A DNA stretch of 64,000 nt from JACVRW01 sp963803085. GTDB taxonomy: Bacteria > Actinomycetota > Thermoleophilia > Solirubrobacterales > Thermoleophilaceae. The position numbers and the translations under genes are program-made. Below are positions 17,962 through 27,136 of this stretch, in pieces; position 1 is the first letter of the stretch, and the number at the start of each line of letters is the position of its first letter. Under the pieces are notes generated by a model. It worked only from the letters and a program-made list of their open reading frames with translations. It was not told the origin of the DNA and ran no database searches. The stretch lies in NCBI GenBank assembly GCA_963803085.1, contig CAWDLE010000030.1, forward strand, positions 1 through 64,000, written 5' to 3'.

Positions 17962-18243
17962 TCAGCCGAAGCGGCCGATTATCCGGTCGGAGTAGAAGTC
18001 GTGCCAGGGTGTCGCCGGCGCGGCGTCGGCCGAGGCTCGTTCGGACTCCACAAGCTCGTGTACGAGGTGACTACGGGTCGGCGCGCGCCCAAGCGCCTGG
18101 GGAAGCTCGGAGTGATCGATGAGCCAGTCGGCATAGAACGAGGCCCAGTCGTCGTCCGCACCGTCGGTGATGCGATACACGACATGGTGAACCTCACCGG
18201 CCTCGTGGAGCAGGGCGCTCACCCGCTGGGTGCGTTCGTTCAT
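17962..18243 (-). CDS. Small conserved hypothetical protein
   Basis: 93 residues, acidic and soluble, with no signal or membrane segment. The sequence HEAGEVHHVVYRITDGADDD, WASFYADWLIDHSELPQALG and HLVHELVESERAS resembles a widespread actinobacterial hypothetical family with the pattern xHHxVYRIxDGxDxDWASxYAxWL. No catalytic motif is evident. It is convergent with the MOSC gene (38 bp apart). Confidence 0.7.
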   Translation of the reverse strand: MNERTQRVSALLHEAGEVHHVVYRITDGADDDWASFYADWLIDHSELPQALGRAPTRSHLVHELVESERASADAAPATPWHDFYSDRIIGRFG

Positions 18244-18650
18244 ACCCGAAACCTACGCGGCGCGCGCGACGGCGGACAAACCACCCGAGGGCGGCCGCGC
18301 GGCAGATCCGTCGGTCGGCGCAGCCGGGCTTCCCTCTGCGCGCAACGGAGCTGGTCTCCTCGGTTCCCAGCGCTGGTCAGTCCCGTTTCATGCTGCCACC
18401 TCCTCCCCACGTCCCCACGCGACGCTAGGAGACTGACTCGAACGCTTCTGCAACGGCAGCCGGTCGCGCCACGCGTTTCGGTGAGAGCCTGTCTTGCGGC
18501 GCGCCGCTCTGAGACGCTGAGACCCAGGCTCACCACGAGCTCGAACTCAACCCGCCCCGCCAAGGAATTGGTAGCTCATTGGTAGCTCGGCGCGAGCTGA
18601 GCGAAAGTAGCGCTCACGCAGAAACAGGTCCTGTGCAGCGACTTCGTGAG
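18244..18650. other. Intergenic region with tRNA-like fragments
   Basis: About 400 bp without a supportable gene. GACTCGAAC followed by CTTCTGCA (18435-18451) echoes the tRNA-like piece at 15184-15207. TTGGTAGCTCATTGGTAGCT (from about 18568) is a direct duplication that looks like a tRNA D-arm. Both lie just beyond the small sulfur cluster and before tRNA-His. They may be integration debris. Confidence 0.35.
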
Positions 18651-18723
18651 GGTGAGCGACGGGACTCGAACCCGCGACCGCCTGGACCACAACCAGGAGC
18701 TCTACCTACTGAGCTACGCCCAC
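18651..18723 (-). tRNA. tRNA-His (anticodon GTG)
   Basis: The minus strand folds as a complete cloverleaf. Acceptor GTGGGCG pairs with CGCTCAC (one G-T pair), followed by D-arm GCTCAGTAGGTAGAGC, anticodon stem CCTGG with loop TTGTGGT, and T-arm GCGGGTTCGAGTCCCGT. The anticodon is GTG. The extra 5' G typical of tRNA-His is available at 18724. CCA is not encoded. Confidence 0.93.
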
Positions 18724-18784
18724 CACGCTGCCGCCCTGTCGGGCGACGTTCGGAATCTAGCAGTGGGTTCGTAGCCCGATAGGT

Positions 18785-19540
18785 TCAGTCGTAGCGCTCG
18801 ATCGTGCGGACGTTGAGTACGAGCATCACAACGCCGAGTGCGAGGACCACCCCGAACCCCGGCAGGATCGCCCCCCAGTCCAGGTCATCGAGGATCAGCG
18901 ACCGGAGCGCCTCCATCAGGTAGGTGACCGGGTTCACCGTGGCGGCGATCTCCATCGGCTCGGTCAGGAGGTCGCGCGGCACGAAGTTCGGCGTGAGGAA
19001 CAGCAGCGGGAAGAAGATGAGCCCGCCGGAGTTGGTCGCCGCCGCGCTGCGGGTCTTCAGCGCGATCAGCTGCATGAAGCCGGCGTAGACGACCCCCCAC
19101 AGCGCGCTGAGCAGCACCAGCAGCACGAATCCCGCGACCCCGCTCGCGATCGAGATGCCGAACGGAAGCGCGAGCAGCACGATCACCGTCGAGAGGACGA
19201 TGCACTTGCCGCCCTCGGCGACCAGCCGGCCGAGCACGATCGAGTAACGGGGAACCGGGATCGCACGCAGCTTGTCGAAGTAACCGCCCTCGATCTCCTC
19301 GACGAGGAAGAGCGCGGCCATGCCGAACGACGCGGCCAGCAGGAGCGTGATCGGAAGCTGAAATGCGCCGTATCCCTGCCCCTTGAGGAAGTCGGTCGAC
19401 TCCGAGGGGAACAGCTCCGCCGCCTGGCCGGTGTTCACCACGAGGAAGAAGATCGGGATGAACATGGTCATGAACAGCGCGTCGGGCTGGCGCAGCGCCT
19501 CGCGCAGCGAGCGCCTCCCGAGTGCGATCGTGGCACTCAT
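18785..19540 (-). CDS. ABC-2 family permease (DrrB-like)
   Basis: Membrane subunit of a drug/antibiotic-type ABC exporter, 251 residues with six predicted helices. Features are the N-terminal RRSLREALRQPDALFMTMFI (typical DrrB/NodJ start), FLVEEIEGGYFDKLRAIPV (the cytoplasmic coupling segment), and the C-terminal PMEIAATVNPVTYLMEALRS characteristic of ABC-2 permeases. Its ATG overlaps the stop of the ATPase gene by 4 bp, so the two subunits are translationally coupled. The substrate is unknown. Confidence 0.9.
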   Translation of the reverse strand: MSATIALGRRSLREALRQPDALFMTMFIPIFFLVVNTGQAAELFPSESTDFLKGQGYGAFQLPITLLLAASFGMAALFLVEEIEGGYFDKLRAIPVPRYSIVLGRLVAEGGKCIVLSTVIVLLALPFGISIASGVAGFVLLVLLSALWGVVYAGFMQLIALKTRSAAATNSGGLIFFPLLFLTPNFVPRDLLTEPMEIAATVNPVTYLMEALRSLILDDLDWGAILPGFGVVLALGVVMLVLNVRTIERYD

Positions 19541-20349
19541 GCCGTCACCTCCTGAACCTCGCCGGCGGCGCGGGCGCGCGTGCGACCGGTCGCGTCGAGG
19601 AACACGTCGTCAAGTGTCGGCTCGCCGTCCCCGCCCCAGCGCTCCCGGAGGTCGTCCTTGAGCTGCTGAGGGGTTCCCTCGCGCACGATGCGGCCGCTGT
19701 CGATGATTGCGATGCGGTCGCAGAGCTGGTCGGCCTCCTCGAGATACTGAGTAGTGAGGAAGACCGTCGTTCCGTGCCCGTTGATGCGGCGCAGCTCCTC
19801 CCAGATCGTCAGCCGGCTCGCCGGGTCGAGTCCCGTCGTGGGCTCGTCCAGGAAGAGCACCTCCGGCTCGTGGACGAGCGACGCGGCGAGGTCGAGCCGG
19901 CGCTCCATGCCGCCGGAATACCCCTTGATCACGCGGTCGGCCGCATCACCGAGCTCGACGAGCGAGAGCAGCTCCTCTGCACGCTCCTTCGCGCGCGCCG
20001 CGCTGAGGCCGAACAGCTCTCCGTGCAGGACCAGCAGCTCGCGCCCGGTCTGGCGCGGGTCGAGTCCTGCCTCCTGAAGCGCGACGCCGATGCGGCGACG
20101 GGCCTCGTCCGGGTCCGAGGCGACGTCGACGCCCATCACCTCGGCGCGACCGTCGGTGATCGTGAGCAGCGTCGTGAGCATGCGCACCGTCGTCGACTTG
20201 CCGGCTCCGTTCGGACCGAGGAAGCCGAAGATCTCACCCGCGCGGACCTTGAGGTCGACGCCGCGCACGGCGTCGACGTCGCCCTCCCGGCCCGTGAATC
20301 GCTTGACGAGTCCTTCGGCCAGCACGGCCGGTCGTCCGTTCTCGTACAT
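19537..20349 (-). CDS. ABC transporter ATP-binding protein (DrrA-like)
   Basis: ATPase subunit of the exporter completed by the overlapping permease gene, 270 residues. Walker A GPNGAGKST, Q-loop GVALQEAGLD, signature YSGGMERRLDLA, Walker B VLFLDEPTTGLDP and a TTQYLEEAD switch segment are all intact. The C-terminal extension after EGTPQQLKDDL (PTLDDVFLDATGR) is typical of DrrA-family proteins and contributes to assembly with the permease. It lies 61 bp downstream of a VOC-domain gene on the same strand, so the three may form one operon, possibly linked to resistance. Confidence 0.92.
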   Translation of the reverse strand: MYENGRPAVLAEGLVKRFTGREGDVDAVRGVDLKVRAGEIFGFLGPNGAGKSTTVRMLTTLLTITDGRAEVMGVDVASDPDEARRRIGVALQEAGLDPRQTGRELLVLHGELFGLSAARAKERAEELLSLVELGDAADRVIKGYSGGMERRLDLAASLVHEPEVLFLDEPTTGLDPASRLTIWEELRRINGHGTTVFLTTQYLEEADQLCDRIAIIDSGRIVREGTPQQLKDDLRERWGGDGEPTLDDVFLDATGRTRARAAGEVQEVTA

Positions 20350-20410
20350 CCGTTCTCCCGCTTCGTGAAATAGGGGTGGTGCGCATTCAGACCGGCCGAC
20401 CGGCCCGAAC

Positions 20411-21292
20411 TCATCGCACGGCGGCGTCGCTGCTCTCCTCGAGGTCCTTGTTCTCGGGGACGAACTTGCTCGCGGTGAAGGTAGCGCCCTGCGGGTCGCG
20501 GATGATCGTCATCCGCACCCACGGTGCGTCGAAGGGCGGAACGAGCACCTCGCCGCCCAGCTCGACGGCGCGAGCCGCGATGGCGTCGGCATCGTCGACG
20601 GCGAACGTCACGTCCCAGTGCGCCGGCACGTCGGGCTGGTCGTCCGGGATGGAGCTCGCGCTCGCGACAACCTCCTCGAATCGCGCAGGGGCACCCACGC
20701 TCGCCATGTTCTCGCGCATCCCTGGGGTGCGCTTCTCGAGGAAGTCACCGTAGGCCGGGAGCGCCCACATGGAAGCCCCGCCGACATCGATCATCTCCCA
20801 GCCGAAGACCGCACCGTAGAACGAGCGTGCGCGCTCGAGGTCCCGGGTGGCCAGGTTGTTGAAGTTCAGCGAGCCGTGCTCGTTGACGACGGTGGCGCCG
20901 CGATGCGTCTTCGGCTGCCAGACGGAGAACGCAGCGCCCTCCGGGTCGGCGAACACGGCCATCCGGCCCGAGTCGCCGACATCGCCCGGCTCCATCAGCA
21001 CGGTGCCGCCGGCGGCGCGAACCCTGTCCGCCGTCTCGTTCGCATCCTCCACCCAGATGTACGTGTTCCATACCGCCTGCTCCGGGACGCCCTCCGGCTG
21101 CGAACCCACGGCGCCCACATCTCCGCCTGGGAGCCGGCCCATGAAGTACCGCATGGGCGAGTCCGCGGGCATCACGTCCTCCATCTCCCACCCGAACAAG
21201 TCGCCGTAGAACGCGGCGGCTGCGGCGGGGTCGGGCTGCGTCGTGTCGATCCAGCACGGGACGCCCGGGATGTAGCGGTCCTGCTCGCTCAT
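20411..21292 (-). CDS. VOC family protein, two glyoxalase-like domains
   Basis: 293 residues formed by two vicinal-oxygen-chelate modules. The first (about 8-125) has VPCWIDTTQPDPAAAAAFYG, DLFGWEME and AVFADPEGAAFSVWQ. The second (about 140-275) has SLNFNNLATRDLERARSFYG, AVFGWEM and TIIRDPQGATFTASKF. Such bidomain proteins often bind metals or toxic small molecules and are annotated as glyoxalase/bleomycin-resistance-like. It is divergent from a WYL regulator with a dyad between them and may be controlled by it. Confidence 0.9.
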   Translation of the reverse strand: MSEQDRYIPGVPCWIDTTQPDPAAAAAFYGDLFGWEMEDVMPADSPMRYFMGRLPGGDVGAVGSQPEGVPEQAVWNTYIWVEDANETADRVRAAGGTVLMEPGDVGDSGRMAVFADPEGAAFSVWQPKTHRGATVVNEHGSLNFNNLATRDLERARSFYGAVFGWEMIDVGGASMWALPAYGDFLEKRTPGMRENMASVGAPARFEEVVASASSIPDDQPDVPAHWDVTFAVDDADAIAARAVELGGEVLVPPFDAPWVRMTIIRDPQGATFTASKFVPENKDLEESSDAAVR

Positions 21293-21330
21293 GGTTCTCC
21301 CTTCATCGTTTGGACTCGGGCGTACGGTAG

Positions 21331-21344
21331 GACCTATTTAGGTC
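21331..21344. promoter_or_regulatory. Operator-like dyad between VOC and WYL genes
   Basis: GACCTATTTAGGTC is a perfect 6-bp inverted repeat (GACCTA, TAGGTC) with a 2-bp spacer. It lies in the 91-bp divergent region, 39 bp before each start codon. It is a natural candidate site for the WYL regulator. Confidence 0.55.
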
Positions 21345-21383
21345 AGTATCTGTCCTCAATCTGGCCGATGATGGGATTTACAA

Positions 21384-22355
21384 ATGAGCGAGACCTCAAG
21401 CCGGCTGCTCGACCTGCTCTCGTTGCTCCAGGCGCGTCGCGACTGGCCCGGCGCGGAGCTCGCCGAGCGGCTGGAGGTCTCGGGACGCACGGTCCGACGC
21501 GACGTCGGCCGCCTGCGAGCGCTGGGTTACCCCGTGGAGTCCTTGACCGGGCCAGCGGGCGGATACCGGCTCCGCGCAGGGACGGCGATGCCGCCGCTGC
21601 TACTCGACGAGGACGAGGCGATCGCAATCGTGGTGGGCCTGCGCACGGCCGCCAGGGCATCGGTGGCGGGTATCGAGGACACGTCGGTTCGAGCACTGGT
21701 CAAGCTCGAGCAGGTGCTCCCGGCCCACCTGCGTCGCCGCGTCGCAGCACTCGGGTCGGCGATGATCGCGCCGCCGGTCGCAGGACCGACCGTCGATCCA
21801 CAGCATCTGACCACCCTTGCGTCGGGCTGCCGCGACTCCGAGTGCGTTCGGTTCGAGTACCGCAGCCGCGAGGGAACCGCAACACGTCGTGAGGTGGAGC
21901 CGCACTCGCTCGTCAACCTCGGGCGCCGCTGGTACCTCGTCGCCTGGGACCGGCGCCGCGACGACTGGCGGACATTCCGGGTCGACCGGCTCCGCCGACC
22001 CGCCGCGACAGGAGTCAGGTTCACCCAGCGGACCCTTCCCGGGAGGGACGCTGCCGCCTACGTCGAGGAGAGCATCGCCGGGGCCTGGAGCCGCTACGAA
22101 GCGCGGGTCACCGTGCATGCGCCGGCGGACGAGCTCGCGAAGCGCCTCCCGTACGTCGCGGGAGCGCTCGAGCCGATTGATGCGCACAGCTGCGAATACC
22201 GAACCTCCGACGTCGACCTGCAATGGCTTGCGCTCCGCGTCGCAATGCTCGGGGTCGAGGTCGAGGTGCACGAGCCGCCGGAGCTGATCGCGGAGTTGGA
22301 GGCGATGGCGCAACGCCTCGGCCGTGCCGCCAGCCGTAGACCTGACGGGGCCTAG
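21384..22355 (+). CDS. YafY/PafC-type transcriptional regulator (HTH + WYL domain)
   Basis: 323 residues. An N-terminal winged helix (about 5-60) reads SSRLLDLLSLLQARRDWPGA, LAERLEVSGRTVRRDVGRLR and ALGYPVESLTGPAGGYRL. A WYL domain (about 140-215) includes VEPHSLVNLGRRWYLVAWDR and DWRTFRVDRL, and a C-terminal WCX-like extension (LPYVAGALEPIDAHSCEYRT) follows. WYL proteins sense ligands or nucleic acid and act as activators or repressors. It is divergent from the VOC gene. Its TAG stop shares CTAG with the stop of the convergent protease gene. Confidence 0.92.
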   Translation: MSETSSRLLDLLSLLQARRDWPGAELAERLEVSGRTVRRDVGRLRALGYPVESLTGPAGGYRLRAGTAMPPLLLDEDEAIAIVVGLRTAARASVAGIEDTSVRALVKLEQVLPAHLRRRVAALGSAMIAPPVAGPTVDPQHLTTLASGCRDSECVRFEYRSREGTATRREVEPHSLVNLGRRWYLVAWDRRRDDWRTFRVDRLRRPAATGVRFTQRTLPGRDAAAYVEESIAGAWSRYEARVTVHAPADELAKRLPYVAGALEPIDAHSCEYRTSDVDLQWLALRVAMLGVEVEVHEPPELIAELEAMAQRLGRAASRRPDGA

Positions 22356-25300
22356 CCGAGGGTGATGCGGCGAGTGGCGCGGCGGGTCGTGGTGCCCGTG
22401 CCGTGCACGGTGATCTCGAGCGTCACGAGGGCGCCGCGTGCGCGTGAGACCTTCGCGCGGGTCGAGCGCGACAGGCGGACGCTGATCGTCTTCGTCTGGC
22501 CCGCTGCGGCGGCGGTGGTGCCGGCTCCGATCGCAACGCTGCGGCTGCCGAGCCTGAGCCGCCGTGCGGTTGCGGCGCTCACGAGCAGCCGTGCGTTGAT
22601 GGTGCAGGCCGCGGAGCACCTGCCCGCGAGCTTCAGTCCGCGGCGAGCGATGCGCGACGGTGCGAGCGACCGGCGCAGGCTGACCGCCTTGGAGAGCGAG
22701 ACGCTGCCGGCCACGGCGTGGACCGTTGCGGTGGCACCGCGGCTGCGACGGAGCGCCGCGCGCGCCGCGCGCGTGAGCTTCACTCCCACTCCACCGGCGC
22801 CCGAGCGCTTCGTGCCTGAGCCGAGCCGCACGCTGCGGCGCGGCAGGCCTAGCCGCGCAGCGGTCTTCGAGGAGACCACGAGAGTTGTGCTTCTGCGGCA
22901 GTCGCCCTCGCAGCTGCTGAGCGCGGCGAGCCGGCCGGCGGAGGCGTCGGCGAGCGAGTCCTCGGTGGAGACGACCGCGAAGTCGGGCGGCGGGTCACCC
23001 GCGACGGCGAAGGTCAGCGGCGCGCTCGAGCCATCGTTGCCGGCGGCGTCCTTCTGATGTGCGCGCACGGTGTAGGTGCCGGCGGCCACCCGGGTGAAGT
23101 CCGCGCTGAACGAGCCCGACTCGGCGCGCGAGGCCACCACCGACTGCACGGGTGCGCCGCTCGCTGCCGAGCCGGAATAGAGGTCGACGGTGACGCTGGC
23201 GTCGTCACCGGACGCCGTGCCGGCGTTCCCCTGGACGTGTGGCGCCGCGCCCGCCACGTTCGCGATGTGAGGCGCCGGCGCCGTCACGTCGACCGTCCAG
23301 GTGTAGACGGCGGGGCTGCCGTCCACGTTGCCCTTCGAGTCGAACGCCCTGACCTCGAAGGTGTGGCTGCCCTCGGGCAGGTTGCCGAACTCCTGCGGGG
23401 AGGAGCACGGGCTGAAGTCCCCGCCGTCGAGGCGGCACTGGAACTGTGTGCCGGCCTTGGAGGCGGTGAACTCGAAGCTGGCGGTGCGGGAGCCGGCACG
23501 CGACGGGGGCGCCACCTGGATCGCCGTGTCCGGCGCGTTCACGTCCGGATCGCACTGGGCGGTGCGGATCGTGAGGCCCCACGAGAGCAGCGAGCCGGTG
23601 TCGTTCTCGTAGCGGTCACTGACGCGGAGCTTCCAGGTGCCCTGCTGCTCCTTGCCGTTGAAGCGCCCGAGCTGGTCACCCTGCGGGCGGAAGCTGCCCG
23701 TGTACGGCGCGGCGCTCCCGCCGCTGCCGATGGTGGTGGGCGCGTCGTCGTCGAAGACGGTGTCGACGAGGTCGTCGCCGCCGTTGTTCGGGCCGCCCAC
23801 ATGCTCGATCAGGCGCACCGTGGTGGCGTTGTCCGGGCTCACGAGCTCGACCTTGAGGTCGCCCACGAAGCTGTGGTCGATGCTGTTGATGCGAACGTCG
23901 AGGTCCTTGATCCGTCCGCTGATCGGCACGAACAGCGTGGACACCACGCCGCCGGCATCGTCGTCAGGGATGGCGAGCGTCTGCGTGCGCGAGTGCGTGG
24001 TGGCGGGGCCCGCGCGCCCGGTGGGAATCGTGACCGGCACGGACTGCGTCCCGCCCTCGACGCTCGTCACGTCGAGCAGGCCCGTGGCGTCCACGCCGCA
24101 GGCCGCCGCGCCGCCCAGCGTGCCCTCGAAGGCGGTGTCGTTCTCCTCGTCCGAGTCGGCCGTGATGTCCGGATAGGTCGAGCTCGCCTGGGTGAGGCTC
24201 AGCGCGCCGCTGCCGGCGAGCGTGGCCGAAACGCCGGTGGCCACGTCGGTGCCCGTGTTCCGCACCCGCTGGCGCAGCGTGAAGGACTCGCTGGGCTCGA
24301 GGTAGCCGTCGCCGTTCTGGTCGTCCACCGTGTCGTCGACCGTGGCCGCGCCCTGCACGAGCACCGGCGACGAGAGCTGCTCCTGCGCGTTCGAGACCAC
24401 CAGCGCGAAGTCCTGGTCGAGCGGCTTGGGCGGGAACCGTTGCCGGGCACGCCGTCGCCGCCGAGCGACTTCGCCACGACCTTCACCGACATGCGCCCGC
24501 TCGTGCTGGCCGGGAGCACCACGTTCTCCACGTTGTTGCGGAAGTCGGCCTGGCCGCCGGGCAGCGACAGGCCACCGGCGAGCCAGTTGCCGCGGTAGGT
24601 GCGGCCGCCCACGCTGACCTCGAGGTCGAGGTCATTCACGAAGGCGTTGCCGGTGACCGTGGCGGGCGGCGGGTCGGTCCACGCGAGCGTCACGCGCACC
24701 GGCTTCGCCGTGTCGTCCACCTGGTAGGAGCGCAGCACGCTCTGGCCGTTCGCCTCGAGGGTGTTCGTGGCGCTCTGGTCGAGGTACTCGCGCTGGGTCG
24801 CGTCGAGAGCGGCTCCGATGCTCACGCGGCCCCAGCCCTCGTCGCTGTTCGGCGCGGCGGGGATCGAGCTGTTCTTGCCGCTGTTGCCCCCAGCCACGTC
24901 CACGGCGGTGTTCACGAGGATCGCCTTGGTGAGGGCAGGCGACGGCGGCGTCGGGTCCACCTGGCGCACGTACCAGTCGCGCAGCAGCGCGGCCGCGCCG
25001 GCCACGTGCGGGGCGGCCTGCGAGGTGCCCGAGACGAGCGAGTAGAAGGTGCTGCCGCCGAAGGTCTTGTCGCACACGCCGGTGCCGGTGTAGCCGGCGT
25101 GCTGGGGCGAGGCGCCCGTGATGTGCGTGCCCGGGGCCACGAGGTCCGGCTTCATGCGCCCGTCCTGCGTGGGTCCGCGGCCCGAGAAGTTGATGATGTC
25201 GCTGGCGCTGTCCGCGCCGCCGTTCGAGACGCCGCAGCCGTCCGTGCCCGATCCGCGCACGCTCTCCGCCGCGCCGACCGTGATCACGTTCTTGGCCGTG

Positions 25301-26742
25301 CCCGGCGCGGTGATGCTGCCGTAGCCCTCGTCGCCCTTCGGGTCGAGCGGGTTGCCCTTTCCGTCGCCGTCGTTGCCGGCGGAGAAGACCTCGACCATCT
25401 CCTGGTTGCCGGCCGTGATCGGCCGAGGCGTCGCGCACCAGGGCGTCGTAGACCTGCGACGCCGCGTCGTAGCCGCCGAGAGTTCGAGATCCCCCAGGAG
25501 TTGTTCGAGATCCGCGCGCCGCCGTCGTAGGCGGCCGCGGTGAGCGTGGCGTAGAGGTAGTTGCCGACAGCGGCGGCGCCGTTGCAGCGGAAGATCTTGG
25601 AGGCGCCGACCTGGGCGAAGGGCGCCACCCCGAGGCCGTGCTTGTAGCCGGCGGCGTCCTGGCCCGCGGCGGTGCTCATGCCGGCGGCGATCGAGGCGAC
25701 ATTCGTGCCGTGACCGCCGCAGTCGGTGGCGTCGGGGTCGAGCGGTGTAGTCGTTGGCGTAGCTGACGCGACCGAGCAGGTCCGGGTGAACGACCGCCGT
25801 GCTGCCTCTGTCGAGGCCAGAATCCGTCACGTCGATGGCGAAGCCGAACGGGGCTCCGAATCCGTTCGTCACGAGCCACGCGTCGTACCCCGGACCGCTC
25901 GGTGCGTTCCCGGCGAGATTGAGATTGCCGGCAACGATTTGGGCGCTCCGCTCGTCATGAAGCTCCGGCACTCCGGCCGGCTCGATGGCCACCACCGCCG
26001 GGTAGGCTGCCAGGGCGCTCACCTCGGCGGCGCTCAGATTGAGGAACTGGGTGTGCACCTTGGCCACGGCGAGGTCGGCGGCGATCTGCTCTCCCGCGTC
26101 ATCCGCCTGGCTGCGAGCGTCCGCGCCCGGGGCGCCCGCCACCGTCTGCACGGCCACGCGCCCGCTCGCAGCGCCGCGCTCGACCTTGTCGCTGGGGCGC
26201 AGCGCGGTCGCAGCGCGCACCGCGGGATAGGCGCCCACCAGCTCGGTCACGCGGTCGAGCGCATCCCCCGAGGCGTGCACGATGTAGGAGTTCTGGGCGG
26301 CGTACCCGAGCACGGTCGCGCCGGTGCTGCGCAGCTTCGCGAGCCACTCGCCCTTGATCGGACCGACGAACTGGACGAGCACGAGTGCCTCGCCGCGGTC
26401 AGGTGCCTCCTTGCCCGCCAGCGACGGCCGCGCCGCGGGGTCGACCTCGCCCCCGGCCAGCAGCACGTCGCGCATGTCGTCGCGCCGGGTGGCGCCGGCG
26501 CCGCGCAGGCGCGCGTCGTCCGCGCCCGTTGCCTCCACCACGACGAAGTCGCCATAGCGCGCGACCACGCGCGCGTTAGATCGCTCGAGAGCGAGCTGAC
26601 CGCGGGCCGAATCCGGCACCACGAGCAGATGTGCGGACGTGTCAGGGCGCGGCGATTCGGCGCCCGCCAGGGACGCGCCGGTAACCAGACCGCCCAGGGC
26701 GGCCGCCGCTAGGGCCAGGTGACGAATTCGGGTGAGGTCGAT
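22352..26742 (-). pseudogene. Large secreted subtilisin-like (S8) serine protease, frame broken four times
   Basis: When the frames are joined (changes near 25737, 25495, 25432 and 24437) this is a protein of over 1400 residues. A signal-peptide-like segment (HLALAAAALGGLVTGASLAG) and propeptide precede the S8 catalytic domain: Asp in VTDSGLD, His in GGHGTNVASI, Ser in SGTSQAAPHVAG. Then come a beta-sandwich (VNDLDLEVSVGGRTYRGNWL), a proprotein-convertase P-like domain (SFVGDLKVELVSPDNATTVR), an Ig-like FECRL-type module and two C-terminal Ser/Ala/Arg-rich repeats, each opening with a Cys pair (CEGDC, CSAAC). The signal peptide frame has no ATG, GTG or TTG. An ATC at 26742 lies after GGGAAGGG, and the first canonical start is GTG at 26622, inside the mature part. 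It is probably exported to degrade extracellular protein. Confidence 0.8.
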
Positions 26743-26824
26743 ACGGAGCCCTTCCCGCTTTCCAACACTTCGCGCGGGACTAAGGATCTATCGGCAAAAC
26801 GCGAAAAAACAACAGTCCAGGCGC

Positions 26825-26850
26825 AAAAAAAACTAGGACAGACGTCCAGG
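26825..26850 (-). terminator. Intrinsic terminator after the 94-residue protein gene
   Basis: On the minus strand CTGGAC, a short loop and GTCCTAG form a bulged hairpin followed at once by eight T. It begins just after the stop of the minus-strand gene at 26852, closing the UXS operon. Confidence 0.65.
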
Positions 26851-26851
26851 A

Positions 26852-27136
26852 TCAGCGCGTTGGTGTCAACTCGGCCGGGACGGTCTGGTCCGAGACGGCT
26901 TCCACAGTCTCCTCTTCGGCCGGCAAACCGTCCTCCCGCGCGCACACCACGCGGAACTCTCCGGTGCCCAGGTCGGGGTTCGAGCGGATCGGAAGGCCGC
27001 GGATGGAATCCCACCCGAGCCGCTCCACCTCGAAGGGATTCATCTCGATTGCGACCGAGGGCCACTCGCAGGACTGGTCGTGCTGGTCGATGGCCCTCGA
27101 GATCGCTTCGAGATTCTTGGCCTCGGGCGAGCTCAT
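26852..27136 (-). CDS. Hypothetical acidic protein, 94 residues
   Basis: Soluble acidic protein with no signal or membrane segment. It begins MSSPEAKNLEAISRAIDQHD and has one aromatic segment (EWPSVAIEMNPFEVERLGWD) followed by a short IRSNPDLGTGEFRVVC strand pattern and an acidic tail. I do not recognise the family. Its ATG overlaps the stop of the UDP-sugar enzyme gene by 4 bp and a terminator follows, so it is the last gene of that operon and probably co-translated. A role linked to surface polysaccharide is possible from context only. Confidence 0.7.
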   Translation of the reverse strand: MSSPEAKNLEAISRAIDQHDQSCEWPSVAIEMNPFEVERLGWDSIRGLPIRSNPDLGTGEFRVVCAREDGLPAEEETVEAVSDQTVPAELTPTR

